Below are positions 49,353-59,270 of a stretch of 64,000 bases of DNA, piece by piece (within the stretch, counting starts at the first letter, position 1; every line of letters starts with the position of its first letter). Source of the stretch: Mycobacterium sp. IS-1496 (GTDB taxonomy: Bacteria; Actinomycetota; Actinomycetes; Mycobacteriales; Mycobacteriaceae); NCBI RefSeq assembly GCF_001499995.1, contig NZ_LQIU01000008.1:1-64000 (forward strand). The letters run 5' to 3'. A model generated the notes under the pieces. It did not search any database. It saw only the letters and a program-made list of their open reading frames with translations, and was not told the origin of the DNA. The position numbers were made by a program, and so were the translations under genes.

Positions 49353-49466
49353 CCGGTCGAACACCGCTTCGATCAAATCCCGCCACGTCGACACGTGTGT
49401 GATTCGCCCCGGCGCGTCACCGGCTCTCGCGCTGCGCGCACACCCGATCGGCACCAGACTGGGCCG

Positions 49467-50285
49467 ATGCCCCGCGACACCATGAGCCGTACCGTCGGCG
49501 CCGAACTCGAGATCGAGGTCACCGCACCCACCACGCTCGAGTTCCAGATCGCGCTCGCCGCCCATCCCGGCGCGGACGTGACCGAAGCACTGACGTTCCG
49601 TCACAACGGCACATCCGTCGAGGCGCAGGAACTCAGCGGCGAACACGGCACCCGCATCCACAAGTTCGACGCCGCGCAAGGCACGGTGACCGCGTCCTAC
49701 GAGGCGACGATCCGGGGTCTCGCCGAACCGCCCGAGGTCCGCGAGATCGATCTGTCGACCTATCTGCGACCGAGCCGCTACGCAGAGGCGGACAAGTTCT
49801 TCGGCTTCGCCGCAACGGAATTCGGCGACGTCACCGACTCCGGAGCCCTACTGGAGCGGGTGTCGTCGTGGGTGGGTGCCCGCCTCGACTATGTACCGGG
49901 ATCGAGCGATCCGATCGACGGCGCCGCGGACACCCTGCTGGCCGGCGCGGGGGTCTGCCGTGACTACGCCCACCTGGTCATCGCGATGCTGCGCGCGCTC
50001 AACGTCCCGGCCCGCCTGGTCTCCGTCTACGCGCCCGGCTGCAGCCCGATGGACTTCCACGCCGTCGCGGAGGCGCACGTCGACGGGCAGTGGCGGGTGG
50101 TCGACGCCACCTGCCTGGCGCCCCGGCAGTCCATGGTGCGCATCGCGACCGGACGCGACGCCGCCGACACCGCGTTCCTCGACAACCACGACGGGTCGAT
50201 CACCCTGCAGAAGATGACGGTCACCGCGGTGGTCGACGGTGAACTGCCGCGGGACTCGGTGTCCGACCTCGTCACTCTGCGGTGA
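49467..50285 (+). CDS. Transglutaminase-like (papain-fold) protein
   Basis: A 272-residue transglutaminase-superfamily protein. The catalytic triad is visible: Cys in GAGVCRDYAHLVIAMLRAL, His in DFHAVAEAHVDGQWRVV, Asp in VVDATC. Such bacterial proteins act as peptidases or cross-linkers; there is no signal peptide. ATG 49467 is 7 nt after CAGACT (49455-49460), so likely leaderless. ATG 49482 is in frame. It overlaps the next, convergent gene by 14 bp. Confidence 0.85.
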   Translation: MPRDTMSRTVGAELEIEVTAPTTLEFQIALAAHPGADVTEALTFRHNGTSVEAQELSGEHGTRIHKFDAAQGTVTASYEATIRGLAEPPEVREIDLSTYLRPSRYAEADKFFGFAATEFGDVTDSGALLERVSSWVGARLDYVPGSSDPIDGAADTLLAGAGVCRDYAHLVIAMLRALNVPARLVSVYAPGCSPMDFHAVAEAHVDGQWRVVDATCLAPRQSMVRIATGRDAADTAFLDNHDGSITLQKMTVTAVVDGELPRDSVSDLVTLR

Positions 50286-51498
50286 CGCCCAACCAGTGCA
50301 CCAGTCGGTCGTAGATCTCGGGATGGTTGAGCAGGTCGAAGTGATGCAGACCCGTCATCACCAGACCGTTGTCCGCTTCGAAGGGGATCCGGCGATGTCG
50401 TCCCCGCCCGGACGCGCTCGCCGGCCGCACCAGGTGATCGCCCAGAATCAGGCCCACCGGACGCGGCGCGGCCGACGTCGCCACGAAGTGGTAGGACGCA
50501 CCGGGCAGGAACGGCACCTCGTTGCAGCGGTCCCGCAGGAACTCGTCGGGATCCGCCTCGGCCCAGTCGTCGTCCAGGCAGGCGCCGAAACGCAGATCCT
50601 TGATGCCGTCGCTGCGCAGGTTGAGGAAGTCCGCCAGGGCGCGGGTCTCGCGTAACCGGGCCAACGCCCACGCCGCGGCGTTGACGCCCTTCTCGAGGTC
50701 GGCGCCCAGGTGTGGCGAGCCCAGGCACACCACCTGGCGCACCCGCCGGGTCCAGTCGTCGCCGTTCTCGTCGCCGTAGTGGCACGCGCTGCGCACCACC
50801 AGCCCGCCCATCGAATGCCCGACCAACGCGAGGTCGGACACCGGGACCGGCCACGCCTCGGTCAACGACACCAGCAGTTCGTCGAGCGCATGCCCGTTGT
50901 CCGAGATGTGCAGGCCGGTGTTGTACCGGACGTCGACCGGGGTGAAGCCGAGGTCGTCGCGCAGCCGCGCACCGTACGGCCGCGGGTCCGGCGCCTCGAC
51001 GGACGCACGCGGGGGCCGCCGCCACGACGATTCGGTCTGGCACAGGCCGTGGACGAAGACGACGATGCGGTCCGTCGCCTCGGGAAACGCCTCGGCGAGC
51101 GGCGCAGGCGCCGGATCCACGCTGCGCCCGTCGACCCGCACCGCCATCGTCGTGGCCAGCGCATTGCCGCGGGAGGCGAGTTCGTCGCCGTAGATGCCGT
51201 TGAGCGCGGCGATCGCCTCCGCGACGGCAGGTGTCCGGTCGATCGGCGTCTCGTCGTCGAAGCGTGTCGCCGCAAGCGCGCCGACAGCCTGGGGCACGCG
51301 TTGCCCCGTGGTGCCGATGGCGGTGTAGACGGCCTGGGCGATCGCGTCGTGGATCATCTCGACCGGCCGGGCGGCGGGGCCGACGGAGGCGAACACCCGA
51401 CTCGCGATGCCGGTGTGCATGCCCCGGACGATGTCGTGCAGGACGGTGACGCCCTCGGCGGCGACTTCGCCGAGGGCCCTGATCTCAGTGGCGCGCAT
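50272..51498 (-). CDS. Lipase-like alpha/beta hydrolase (PGAP1/esterase type)
   Basis: A 408-residue serine hydrolase. The nucleophile motif is [19 protein letters not shown]; an oxyanion segment VVFVHGLCQTESSW precedes it and a C-terminal LHHFDLLNHPEIYDRL carries the probable His. The first 150 residues are helical. ATG 51498 is chosen; an upstream GTG (51531) would extend into the next gene. Substrate unknown. The start overlaps the rhomboid-like gene by 14 bp. Confidence 0.82.
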   Translation of the reverse strand: MRATEIRALGEVAAEGVTVLHDIVRGMHTGIASRVFASVGPAARPVEMIHDAIAQAVYTAIGTTGQRVPQAVGALAATRFDDETPIDRTPAVAEAIAALNGIYGDELASRGNALATTMAVRVDGRSVDPAPAPLAEAFPEATDRIVVFVHGLCQTESSWRRPPRASVEAPDPRPYGARLRDDLGFTPVDVRYNTGLHISDNGHALDELLVSLTEAWPVPVSDLALVGHSMGGLVVRSACHYGDENGDDWTRRVRQVVCLGSPHLGADLEKGVNAAAWALARLRETRALADFLNLRSDGIKDLRFGACLDDDWAEADPDEFLRDRCNEVPFLPGASYHFVATSAAPRPVGLILGDHLVRPASASGRGRHRRIPFEADNGLVMTGLHHFDLLNHPEIYDRLVHWLGVTAE

Positions 51499-52126
51499 GT
51501 CCCTGTGTACCCGGATACGGGTGCCGGTCACGGTCGATCGCCAATGGGCTCAGCGCCAGGCCGGTGAGGAAGGCGCTCAGGTGACCCACCTCGGTGAACG
51601 TCGGCCGGACGACCGCGTTGGCCGCGAGCACCGCCACCCCGGCGGCCCGCGCACGGGCCCGGTGCCGGCGCGGCAGGTACGCAAACAGCGTTCCCGCGAC
51701 GCCCAGCAGGAAATAGCTGACCCCCACGTCGTGGGCGTCGGCCAGCCGTGGCGGCGCCTGTTCGGCGCGGATGGACCGGCGCAGGTATCCCTGCCCGAGA
51801 TAGGTGCCGGTGATGTGCGCGGCGGTGCCGACCATGAGCCACCGCTGGGTTCCCAGGCGACGCTCGGCCGGGGCGAGGACGGCGGCGAACGGCGGGACAT
51901 ACGGCCACCACCTCCGGCCGTCGAGCCAGAACAGGCTGGCCGCCAGCACCCGCGTCGGCTCCTCGGAGAGGTGGTGCAGATTGGTCGACTGGCTGCGCAG
52001 CAGTTGTGCGCGCGAACCGCCCGCGGCCCGCTGCACCCGCGTGGTGACCGCGAGGACGGCCAGCCATATGAACGTCGCCGGCGCGCCGGCCAGACCACGT
52101 CCGACCACTCCCCGAGCACGTGCCAC
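51485..52126 (-). CDS. Rhomboid-like integral membrane protein
   Basis: A 213-residue polytopic membrane protein resembling the rhomboid-like family of mycobacteria. Segments such as TNLHHLSEEPTRVLAASLFW and VGTAAHITGTYLGQGYLRR match. The catalytic Ser-His dyad of true rhomboid proteases is not evident (a GVSYFLLG segment and His are present but unaligned). Function is unproven. It starts 17 bp after the AraC gene's stop on the same strand. Confidence 0.7.
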   Translation of the reverse strand: MARARGVVGRGLAGAPATFIWLAVLAVTTRVQRAAGGSRAQLLRSQSTNLHHLSEEPTRVLAASLFWLDGRRWWPYVPPFAAVLAPAERRLGTQRWLMVGTAAHITGTYLGQGYLRRSIRAEQAPPRLADAHDVGVSYFLLGVAGTLFAYLPRRHRARARAAGVAVLAANAVVRPTFTEVGHLSAFLTGLALSPLAIDRDRHPYPGTQGHARH

Positions 52127-52142
52127 CTTGTGAATCTACCGG

Positions 52143-53099
52143 TCAGCCGGCGTGCAGCGTCTCCTGCGGATTCTGGCCGTAGGAGCCGCGGTAGAGCTCC
52201 TCGAACGTCGGCAGATATGGGAAACCCCAGCGGGCGGCGATCGAGAAGACCGACGTCGACTCCGGGTCGTGGTCGAGCAGGTCCCGGTGGGCACGATCGA
52301 GCCGGATGCGGCGCAGATGGTCCAGCGGACCCACCCCGAGATGGCGCCGGAACAGATAGATCACCCCGTCGGGGGTGAGCTCGACCGCGGCGGCGATGTC
52401 TGCCACGCCGATGTCCGTGGCGGCGCGGTCCTCCATGTAGGCGATGGCCCGGCGCAGGTAGTTGGGGACCAGCCGGCCCGGGTGTTCGGTGCCGGGTGTC
52501 CTGGTGACGGGGAAGATCTCGAGCACCCGGGCGGCCAGCATGCGGCCGGCCTTGCCCAGCGTGATCGGGTTGGCGGTGTCCGGGTCGTCGAGCAACCGCT
52601 CGACGGTGTCGAGCGTGGCCACCCACTTCGCGGCGGCGGCGGCGTTGACGGGGTTGCCCGACATGAATCGCAGCGACGACGGCGCGACGCCTGCGGATTC
52701 CGCCAGCACCCGCACCGGGATCGTCACGGTGTGCGACGAGGCGTGATCGGCGTGGCACCGGTAACGCGCGCCGGGGAAGTTGGACATGAACACGTCGCCG
52801 CGCCGGTAGGAGACACCGTGAGCGTCGCTGTTCGCGGTCACCGTCCCGGCTTGCAGCGCCGCGATGACCACGCCGCCGTAGTCCTCGACGTCGAACTGCA
52901 GGTTGGCGGGCAGCCGCACATCGTGACACTCGAACGTGGAGGTCTGGCGACGCTCGACGCTGAGCTGACGGGTGGCGGCCCTCGACTCGCGCAGCACGAG
53001 GCTGGCGCCGTATTCGGCCTGTAGGTGATCGTGGGCCTCGGCGAGGTCGGGAGTGGCCCACGATGCCCGGCGGACGAGGGTTCCGGTGTGTGTCTGCAC
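52143..53099 (-). CDS. AraC-family transcriptional regulator
   Basis: A 318-residue regulator: N-terminal cupin-like domain (VSYRRGDVFMSNFPGARYRC) and C-terminal double helix-turn-helix beginning near residue 215 (DIGVADIAAAVELTPDGVIY, with LFRRHLGVGPLDHLRRIRLD). The C-terminal turn PTFEELYRGSYGQNPQE is typical. GTG 53099 is chosen because GGAAGGGGGCGGA precedes it; GTG 53114 is upstream. Regulated genes are unknown; the rhomboid-like and hydrolase genes follow. Confidence 0.88.
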   Translation of the reverse strand: MQTHTGTLVRRASWATPDLAEAHDHLQAEYGASLVLRESRAATRQLSVERRQTSTFECHDVRLPANLQFDVEDYGGVVIAALQAGTVTANSDAHGVSYRRGDVFMSNFPGARYRCHADHASSHTVTIPVRVLAESAGVAPSSLRFMSGNPVNAAAAAKWVATLDTVERLLDDPDTANPITLGKAGRMLAARVLEIFPVTRTPGTEHPGRLVPNYLRRAIAYMEDRAATDIGVADIAAAVELTPDGVIYLFRRHLGVGPLDHLRRIRLDRAHRDLLDHDPESTSVFSIAARWGFPYLPTFEELYRGSYGQNPQETLHAG

Positions 53100-53214
53100 T
53101 CCGCCCCCTTCCACGGCGGCCGATCGATCAGCGGGTCAGCCGCGCACGGTGATCACCATAACCGCACTCATGGCGGGAACGCGAAAATTTGCCCAAATCT
53201 TGTCGAACTCGAAA

Positions 53215-55809
53215 TCAAGCGCTCTTGAGCCGGATCTTCCAGCGAACGAACCCGACGTAGGCGAGGCTCAACACGGCCAGCATGCCCATGTCGAACCACC
53301 ACGCCGACCCGGTGTGCTCCCAGTGCGAATCCTTCGGTGTCAGCGGACCGGGGACCAGCTTGATCAGGTCCACCGTCGATGCCGACGCGGCGAAGCCCCA
53401 CCGCGCGGGCGTGATCCAGGACAGCTGGTCGAGCACCAGCCGGTCGGTCACCGGGATCATGCCGCCGGAGAACACCAGCTGGCTCATCACCGCGACGACC
53501 AGCAGCGGCATGATTTGCTCGTTGGACTTCGCCAGCGCCGACAGTGCCAGGCCCACCATCGCCGCGGTCACCGTCGTGGCGGCCATCACGACGAACAGCT
53601 CGGCGGTCGGGCTGAGGAACGTCAGCGCCCCCTGGGTGGGTGCCCCCTTACCCGCGATGGTGATCGCCGTGACGATCGTGGACTGCAGGATCGCGAACAC
53701 CGCGTAGATGCACACCTTGGCCAGCAGGTACGCCGTGGTGGACAGGCCGACGGCCTGTTCCCTCCGGAAGATGGCTCGCTCGCCGATGAGGTCGCGGACC
53801 GTCAGCGCGGTGCCCATGAAGATCGCACCGACGTTGAGCAGCACCAGGATCTGGCCGGGTTCGTTCGGGGCGTCGCCCATCGGATCGGGCACCCCGAACC
53901 CGACGGTGCCGGGCACCGACAGCGACAGCACCCCCATGATGAACGGCAGCAGCGCCAGGAAGATGAAGTAGCCGCGGTCGGAGACGATCAAGCGCATCTG
54001 GCGCCGCGCGATGGTCGAGAACTGCCGTCGCAGGCTCGTCTTCGAGGGTTCGCCCAGGTTGCTGGGTTCGTCCTCGGTCGCCGGCTGGTCCGGTGGCGGA
54101 CCGTTCAGCGCGAGGAACCGCTGATTGGCCCCCTCCGGATCGCTGGCCACCGAGCTGAAGATGTCGGCCCAGTTCGTCGTGCCCATCGAGCGGCCGATCT
54201 CACTGGGCGGACCGCAGAACGCGGTCTTACCGCCCGGCGCCAGCAGCAGCACCTGGTCGCAGACGTCCAGATAGGTCAGCGAGTGGGTGACCACCAGCAC
54301 GACGCGGCCCGCGTCGGCCAGTTGCCGCAGCATGGTCATGACCTGGCGATCCAGCGCCGGGTCCAGCCCGGACGTCGGCTCGTCGAGGATCAGCAGCGAC
54401 GGGCCGGTCAGCAGTTCCAGCGCCACCGAGGCACGCTTGCGCTGGCCGCCGGACAGCTTGTCCACGCGGGTCTCGAGGTGCTTGGTCATCTCGAGTTCCT
54501 CGAGGACCTGCATGACGACCTGTTCGCGGTCCTCTTTGGTGGTGTCCGGGGGCAGCCGCAGTTCGGCCGCGTACATCAGCGCCTGTTTGACGGTCAGCTG
54601 ACCGTGCACGACGTCGTCCTGGGGCACCATGCCGATCCGTGACCGCAGCGAGGCGTACTCCGCGTGGATGTTGTGGCCCTCGAACGTCACCGATCCCGCG
54701 GTGGGATGGGTGTAGCCGGCGACCAGGCGCGCGAACGTCGACTTGCCCGCGCCGGACGGCCCGATGACCGCGGTCAGCGTGCCGGGACGGGCGGTCAGCG
54801 AGATGTTGTCCAGCAGCGTCTTGTTGTTCTCGATCGTCCATGTGACCGCGCGCGCGTCGAGGCCGCCGGTGGCGGTGGCGGCGGCGGTCTCCGTCCGCCG
54901 GGCCAGCGTGCCACCGCTGAAGACCAGGTCGATGTTGCCGATGGTGACCACGTCGCCGTCGTGCAGCAGTGCCGACTCGACGCGGGCACCGTTGACGAAG
55001 GTGCCGTTGATGCTGCGGGCGTCGATGATCTCGGTGCCGCCGGCCGCGGGCACCAGCGAGGCGTGATGGCGCGAGGCCAGCACGTCGGGGATGACGATGT
55101 CGTTGTCGCTCGCGCGGCCGATCTTGATGGCTCCGGCGGGTGCCTCCGGCGCCCGGCCCGGCCGCAGGATCTTGAGCATGCTCGTGGCGAGGTTTCCGCC
55201 CGCGTCACCGGAGCGCGGAGCGGCCGTCGGGCCCATCCGGGTGACGGGTTCGAGCGCGGCCTGCTCGGACAGCGGCGGCGACATGGCGGCGGCGGGGGCC
55301 GGTGGGCGCGTCCGCGGCTGCGGCCCGGACGGATAGTGCGGCTGGGGTCCGGACGGATAGTGCGGCTGGGCCCCGGTCGGGTAGCGCGGCTGCGGCCGCG
55401 ACATCGGGGGAGGCGGGGGCGCCGACGGTGTCCACCCTCCGGTGGCGGCCCGCGCGACGGGGACGGCGGTGGTCTGCGGCGGCCGTCCCGCCGAACCCTG
55501 GTGGCGGCCGACATCGAACGTCAGCTGCGGGCCGTCGGGGTTGCCGATGTTGAGGCTCTGCCCGTCGCGGATGTCGACGGCGGGCACGCGCCTGCCGTTG
55601 ACGAACATGCCGTTGAGGCTGCCGTTGTCGATGGCCACCCAGCGGCCCTGGTCGAATCGCAGCACCAGGTGCGCGCGCGAGATCAAGGGGTGGGCGATAC
55701 GTACGTCGGCCCGCAGATCCCGGCCGATGACAACGTCGTTGCCAGGGGCGAACGTGCGGGTGGATCCTTCGTACCGAACGGTCAGCGCAGGTGGGGACGG
55801 TCGGCTCAT
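53215..55809 (-). CDS. FHA-domain ABC transporter (Rv1747 type)
   Basis: An 864-residue fused exporter. Two forkhead-associated domains (first with GRDLRADVRIAHPLISRAH, second with IGRASDNDIVIPDVLASRHH) bracket a repeat linker; an ATPase (Walker A GPSGAGKST, signature LSGGQRKRAS, Walker B LLILDEPTSGLDP) follows at about residues 340-540, and a multi-helix ABC2 permease occupies the C-terminus. In M. tuberculosis Rv1747 is controlled by PknF phosphorylation through its FHA domains and exports cell-wall precursors. No pknF-like gene is beside it here. Confidence 0.93.
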   Translation of the reverse strand: MSRPSPPALTVRYEGSTRTFAPGNDVVIGRDLRADVRIAHPLISRAHLVLRFDQGRWVAIDNGSLNGMFVNGRRVPAVDIRDGQSLNIGNPDGPQLTFDVGRHQGSAGRPPQTTAVPVARAATGGWTPSAPPPPPMSRPQPRYPTGAQPHYPSGPQPHYPSGPQPRTRPPAPAAAMSPPLSEQAALEPVTRMGPTAAPRSGDAGGNLATSMLKILRPGRAPEAPAGAIKIGRASDNDIVIPDVLASRHHASLVPAAGGTEIIDARSINGTFVNGARVESALLHDGDVVTIGNIDLVFSGGTLARRTETAAATATGGLDARAVTWTIENNKTLLDNISLTARPGTLTAVIGPSGAGKSTFARLVAGYTHPTAGSVTFEGHNIHAEYASLRSRIGMVPQDDVVHGQLTVKQALMYAAELRLPPDTTKEDREQVVMQVLEELEMTKHLETRVDKLSGGQRKRASVALELLTGPSLLILDEPTSGLDPALDRQVMTMLRQLADAGRVVLVVTHSLTYLDVCDQVLLLAPGGKTAFCGPPSEIGRSMGTTNWADIFSSVASDPEGANQRFLALNGPPPDQPATEDEPSNLGEPSKTSLRRQFSTIARRQMRLIVSDRGYFIFLALLPFIMGVLSLSVPGTVGFGVPDPMGDAPNEPGQILVLLNVGAIFMGTALTVRDLIGERAIFRREQAVGLSTTAYLLAKVCIYAVFAILQSTIVTAITIAGKGAPTQGALTFLSPTAELFVVMAATTVTAAMVGLALSALAKSNEQIMPLLVVAVMSQLVFSGGMIPVTDRLVLDQLSWITPARWGFAASASTVDLIKLVPGPLTPKDSHWEHTGSAWWFDMGMLAVLSLAYVGFVRWKIRLKSA
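55324..55395 (-). repeat. Three tandem 24-bp repeats in the inter-FHA linker
   Basis: Units 55324-55347, 55348-55371 and 55372-55395 encode QPHYPSGP-type repeats between the two FHA domains; the first two are nearly identical, the third diverged. Confidence 0.75.
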
Positions 55810-55852
55810 CGGGACCAACTGTATAGGTAGCGCAGGCGAACCCGGCTCATGA

Positions 55853-56752
55853 TCACCTCGCGTCGGCGAGGCTCGGCACCGCGGCCTCCGGGTAACGGTC
55901 GCCGGCGTCCCACACGTCCCACGTCTGCACGCCCCAGAACACGGCGAACTCGACGATCAGGGCCAACTCGACGAGGAAGACGCCGAATCTCACGTCGGCC
56001 AGCAGGAGTACGACCGCGAGGACGACCGTCGCCAGCATCACCGTGGCGTGCGCGGCGTAGAAGCGGGCCCGCCGGTGACGGTCGGCGGCGCGGGCGTAGC
56101 AGGCGTGGTAGACGGCCACCAGCACGATGCCGAGGAAGAAGGCGACCGCGGCGATGATGTGCGCGTGGTCGAGGAACCAATCCCACAAGGACAGCGGTGC
56201 GCCGGCGACGAAGAGCACGAACAGCGCCTTGGGCAACCACGGCTCGATGCGCAGCAGCACCGCGGCGATGCGCTTCCACACCGAGGGGGCCGACGCGCAG
56301 TCGAAAGGTTCGGCGGTGGGCCCGGGCTGTGGCGCGCGCCACCGCTGCAACGCCAGGTACAGCGCACATCCGGCGCCCGCGGCGGCGAACAGCGCGACGA
56401 TGTTGTTGGCGACGGCGCCGAACGGATCGGTCTCGCTCGGCAGCCACGGCTGGCACAGCCCCTCGGCGTCGGTCGGGATCAGCGCGACGACGAAGGCCAG
56501 GAAGCCGGAGAAGTTCAGCAGCGCGTCCTCGCCGAGACGGCTGCCCTGATAGGCGATGAGGCAGATGCCGGCGGCGCACAGCGCGGCGACGAACACGGCG
56601 TGCGTGCGTGTGTAGTAGAACGCACTGATCGAACTCTGCAGGCAGGTGTCCTGCCAGGTGAGGCCGACGGAGACCAGCAGGAAGACGACCAGCGCGACCA
56701 GGCCCACCCGCACGTAGCGGTAGGTGACCATGGCGTCGCGGTCCGCCTTCAC
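55853..56752 (-). CDS. Polytopic membrane protein, DUF-type, unknown function
   Basis: A 299-residue membrane protein with seven or more hydrophobic segments, for example VGLVALVVFLLVSVGLTW and FGVFLVELALIVEFAVF. No catalytic motif; resembles DUF998-type or frpC-like membrane proteins. GTG 56752 is chosen; ATG 56731 is also possible. Its start is 4 bp from the stop of the upstream oxidoreductase gene. Confidence 0.65.
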   Translation of the reverse strand: MKADRDAMVTYRYVRVGLVALVVFLLVSVGLTWQDTCLQSSISAFYYTRTHAVFVAALCAAGICLIAYQGSRLGEDALLNFSGFLAFVVALIPTDAEGLCQPWLPSETDPFGAVANNIVALFAAAGAGCALYLALQRWRAPQPGPTAEPFDCASAPSVWKRIAAVLLRIEPWLPKALFVLFVAGAPLSLWDWFLDHAHIIAAVAFFLGIVLVAVYHACYARAADRHRRARFYAAHATVMLATVVLAVVLLLADVRFGVFLVELALIVEFAVFWGVQTWDVWDAGDRYPEAAVPSLADAR

Positions 56753-56756
56753 GGCG

Positions 56757-57962
56757 TCAGCCGAGCACGGGCAGCGAATCCGGCGCGCCGGTCACCACAC
56801 AGTGGGTGTGGCTGTAGATCGTCGCCATGCACTTGTTGCAGTGCGTGCACGCCGAGCGCACCGAGCCGGGAGCCGCCTCGGCCTTGATCCGGTTGATCAG
56901 GTCGGGTTCGGCGAGCAGGGCGCGGCCCATCGCGACGAACTCGAATCCCTCGGCCATCGCCAGGTCCATCGTCTCGCGATTGGTGATGCCGCCCAACAGG
57001 ATCAGCGGCATCGTGAGCTCGGCGCGGAACTTCCTGGCCTTGTCCAGCAGGAACGCCTCGCGGTAGGGGTACTCCCGGAAGAACTTCTTGCCGGTCATCC
57101 GGATGCCCCAGCTCAGCGGCGGCTTGAACGCACTGGCGAACTCCTTGACCGGAGCGTCGCCGTGGAACAGGTAGAGGGGGTTCACCAGCGAACTGCCCGC
57201 GGTGAGTTCCAGGGCGTCGAGGCCGCCGTCCTCCTCGAGCCACTTGGCGGTCTGCAACGACTCCTCGAGCGGGATCCCGGCGCGCACACCGTCGGTCATG
57301 TTGAGTTTCGCGGTGACCGCGATCTGGTTGCCGACGGCGTCCCGCACGGCCCGCACCACGCCGCGCGCGACCTTGGCCCGGTTCTCCAGCGATCCGCCGT
57401 ACTCGTCCCTGCGCTTGTTGATCAGCGGGCTCAGGAACGAGCTGGCCAGGTAGTTGTGGCCGAGATGCACCTCGACGGCGTCGAATCCGGAGTCGATCGC
57501 CAGGCGTGCGGCGTTGGCGTGCGCCGCGGTGACGTCGGCGATGTCCTGGCGGCTGGCCTTCTTGGCGAAGCGCATCGACAGCGGATTGAAGAACCGCACC
57601 GGCGCCAGCGCCTTGGCCTTGTTGGTGCGCGAGTTGGCCACCGGGCCGGCATGCCCGATCTGTGCGCTGATCGCCGCGCCTTCGGCGTGCACCGCGTCGG
57701 TGAGGCGGCGCAGGCCTGGAATCGCCTCGGGCCGCATCCAGATCTGCCAGCCGTCGGTCCGCCCGCCGGGCGCCACCGCGCAGTAGGCGACCGTGGTCAT
57801 GCCGACGCCGCCGGCCGCAGGCAGCCGGTGATAGTGGATGAGGTCGTCGGTGACCAGCGCGTTCGGCGTCGCCGCCTCGAAGGTGGCGGCCTTGATGATG
57901 CGGTTGCGCAGGGTCACCGGGCCGAGCTTGGCCGGGGTGAACACATCGGGCTGGGTGTCCAT
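56757..57962 (-). CDS. NADH:flavin oxidoreductase, old yellow enzyme/2,4-dienoyl-CoA reductase type
   Basis: A 401-residue TIM-barrel FMN enzyme. N-terminal [56 protein letters not shown] and C-terminal Cys cluster [18 protein letters not shown]. The cluster resembles the CxxCNxC iron-sulfur site of dienoyl-CoA reductases, but the second NAD(P) domain is absent. Substrate unknown. ATG 57962 is 26 bp from the folD start, divergent. Confidence 0.87.
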   Translation of the reverse strand: MDTQPDVFTPAKLGPVTLRNRIIKAATFEAATPNALVTDDLIHYHRLPAAGGVGMTTVAYCAVAPGGRTDGWQIWMRPEAIPGLRRLTDAVHAEGAAISAQIGHAGPVANSRTNKAKALAPVRFFNPLSMRFAKKASRQDIADVTAAHANAARLAIDSGFDAVEVHLGHNYLASSFLSPLINKRRDEYGGSLENRAKVARGVVRAVRDAVGNQIAVTAKLNMTDGVRAGIPLEESLQTAKWLEEDGGLDALELTAGSSLVNPLYLFHGDAPVKEFASAFKPPLSWGIRMTGKKFFREYPYREAFLLDKARKFRAELTMPLILLGGITNRETMDLAMAEGFEFVAMGRALLAEPDLINRIKAEAAPGSVRSACTHCNKCMATIYSHTHCVVTGAPDSLPVLG

Positions 57963-57988
57963 ACCGGCAGCCTGCCACAATGTCTGGC

Positions 57989-58846
57989 GTGGGTGCGATA
58001 ACGCTCGATGGGAAAGCCACGCGGGACGAGATCTTCGTCGACCTCAAGGAACGGGTGGCGGCGCTCACCGAACAGGGGCACACACCGGGGCTGGGGACGG
58101 TCCTGGTCGGCGACGATCCCGGTTCCCAGGCGTACGTGCGCGGAAAGCACTCCGACTGCGCGAAGGTCGGCATCAACTCGATCCGCCGCGATCTGCCCGC
58201 CGACATCGGTCAGGCCGAACTCGACGCGACGATCGACGAGCTCAACGCAAACCCCGAATGCACCGGCTACATCGTGCAGTTGCCGCTGCCCCGACACCTC
58301 GACGAGAACGCCGCGCTCGAGCGCATCGACCCGGGCAAGGACGCCGACGGTCTGCACCCGACCAACCTGGGCCGGCTGGTGCTCAACGAGCCCGCACCGC
58401 TGCCGTGTACGCCGCGCGGGATCGTCCACCTGTTGCGCCGGTACGAAGTCGAGATCGCCGGCGCGCACGTCGTGGTGATCGGCCGCGGCGTGACGGTCGG
58501 ACGCCCGCTCGGGCTGCTGCTGACCCGCCGGTCGGAGAACGCCACGGTCACCCTGTGCCACACCGCGACTCGGCACCTGCCGCAGCTCACCCGCGAGGCC
58601 GACATCATCGTCGCCGCCGCCGGGGTGCCGCACATGGTGACCGCGGAGATGGTCCGTCCGGGTGCGGCGGTGATCGACGTCGGGGTCAGCCGCGACGACA
58701 GCGGCAAGCTCGTCGGTGACGTCGCCCCGGACGTGTGGGAGGTCGCCGGGCACGTGTCACCAAACCCCGGCGGGGTGGGTCCGCTGACCCGGGCGTTCCT
58801 GCTGACCAACGTCGTCGAACGCGCCGAGGTGCTCGCGCGCGCGTGA
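57989..58846 (+). CDS. folD: Methylenetetrahydrofolate dehydrogenase/cyclohydrolase FolD
   Basis: Bifunctional 5,10-methylene-THF dehydrogenase and methenyl-THF cyclohydrolase. The 285-residue protein has the catalytic Lys in [32 protein letters not shown], and the NADP site [20 protein letters not shown] 57989 (VGAITLDG) aligns with the M. tuberculosis start; ATG 57980 would add three residues. A CACAAT -10 (57976-57981) ends 7 nt before it, so it is probably leaderless. Confidence 0.95.
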   Translation: MGAITLDGKATRDEIFVDLKERVAALTEQGHTPGLGTVLVGDDPGSQAYVRGKHSDCAKVGINSIRRDLPADIGQAELDATIDELNANPECTGYIVQLPLPRHLDENAALERIDPGKDADGLHPTNLGRLVLNEPAPLPCTPRGIVHLLRRYEVEIAGAHVVVIGRGVTVGRPLGLLLTRRSENATVTLCHTATRHLPQLTREADIIVAAAGVPHMVTAEMVRPGAAVIDVGVSRDDSGKLVGDVAPDVWEVAGHVSPNPGGVGPLTRAFLLTNVVERAEVLARA

Positions 58847-58853
58847 CGCTGCG

Positions 58854-59147
58854 ATGACCGCAAAAGAATTCGCCCGCAAGGTGTTCGCGGGACAATGGCC
58901 GATCCTGGCGGTCGGCCTGATCGTCGTGACGGCGTTCGGCCTCGTGGTCGCCGGTTACTGGCGTCGTGGTGCGCTGGTCCTCGCGGTGGGTGTGGGAGTG
59001 GCTGCGGCGCTTCGCATCTCGTTGACCGACGAGCGGGCCGGGCTTCTCGCGGTGCGCAGCAAGGCAGTCGACGTCGTGACGACGGCGACGGTCAGCGCGA
59101 CCATGTTCTACGTCGCGTGGACCATCGACCCGCTGGGCACCAGCTAG
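58854..59147 (+). CDS. DUF3017 small membrane protein
   Basis: A 97-residue protein with about three hydrophobic helices (WPILAVGLIVVTAFGLVVAG, RGALVLAVGVGVAAALRISL). A match to DUF3017, encoded beside folD in mycobacteria (Rv3355c). Function unknown. Start 7 bp after folD, so likely cotranscribed. Confidence 0.82.
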   Translation: MTAKEFARKVFAGQWPILAVGLIVVTAFGLVVAGYWRRGALVLAVGVGVAAALRISLTDERAGLLAVRSKAVDVVTTATVSATMFYVAWTIDPLGTS

Positions 59148-59164
59148 ATTGAGGCTGCCCTTTC

Positions 59165-59225
59165 GCCGAGCGTGAGCTCGTGTGCGAGTCCGGGCCGGAT
59201 CCTCGCGCACAAGCTCACGTTCGGC
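59165..59225. terminator. Long imperfect inverted repeat between convergent genes
   Basis: Arms 59165-59188 (starting GCCGAGCGTGAGCT) and 59202-59225 (ending AGCTCACGTTCGGC) fold into a ~24-nt stem with few mismatches and a ~13-nt loop. It lies between DUF3017 and a convergent methyltransferase; a bidirectional terminator is likely. Sequence resembles intergenic repeats I have seen in fast-growing mycobacteria (memory only). Confidence 0.65.
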
Positions 59226-59270
59226 CGGAGGGTCTACCCCGTCGAGCGGTGCTGACGTTCCGGAGCGACC

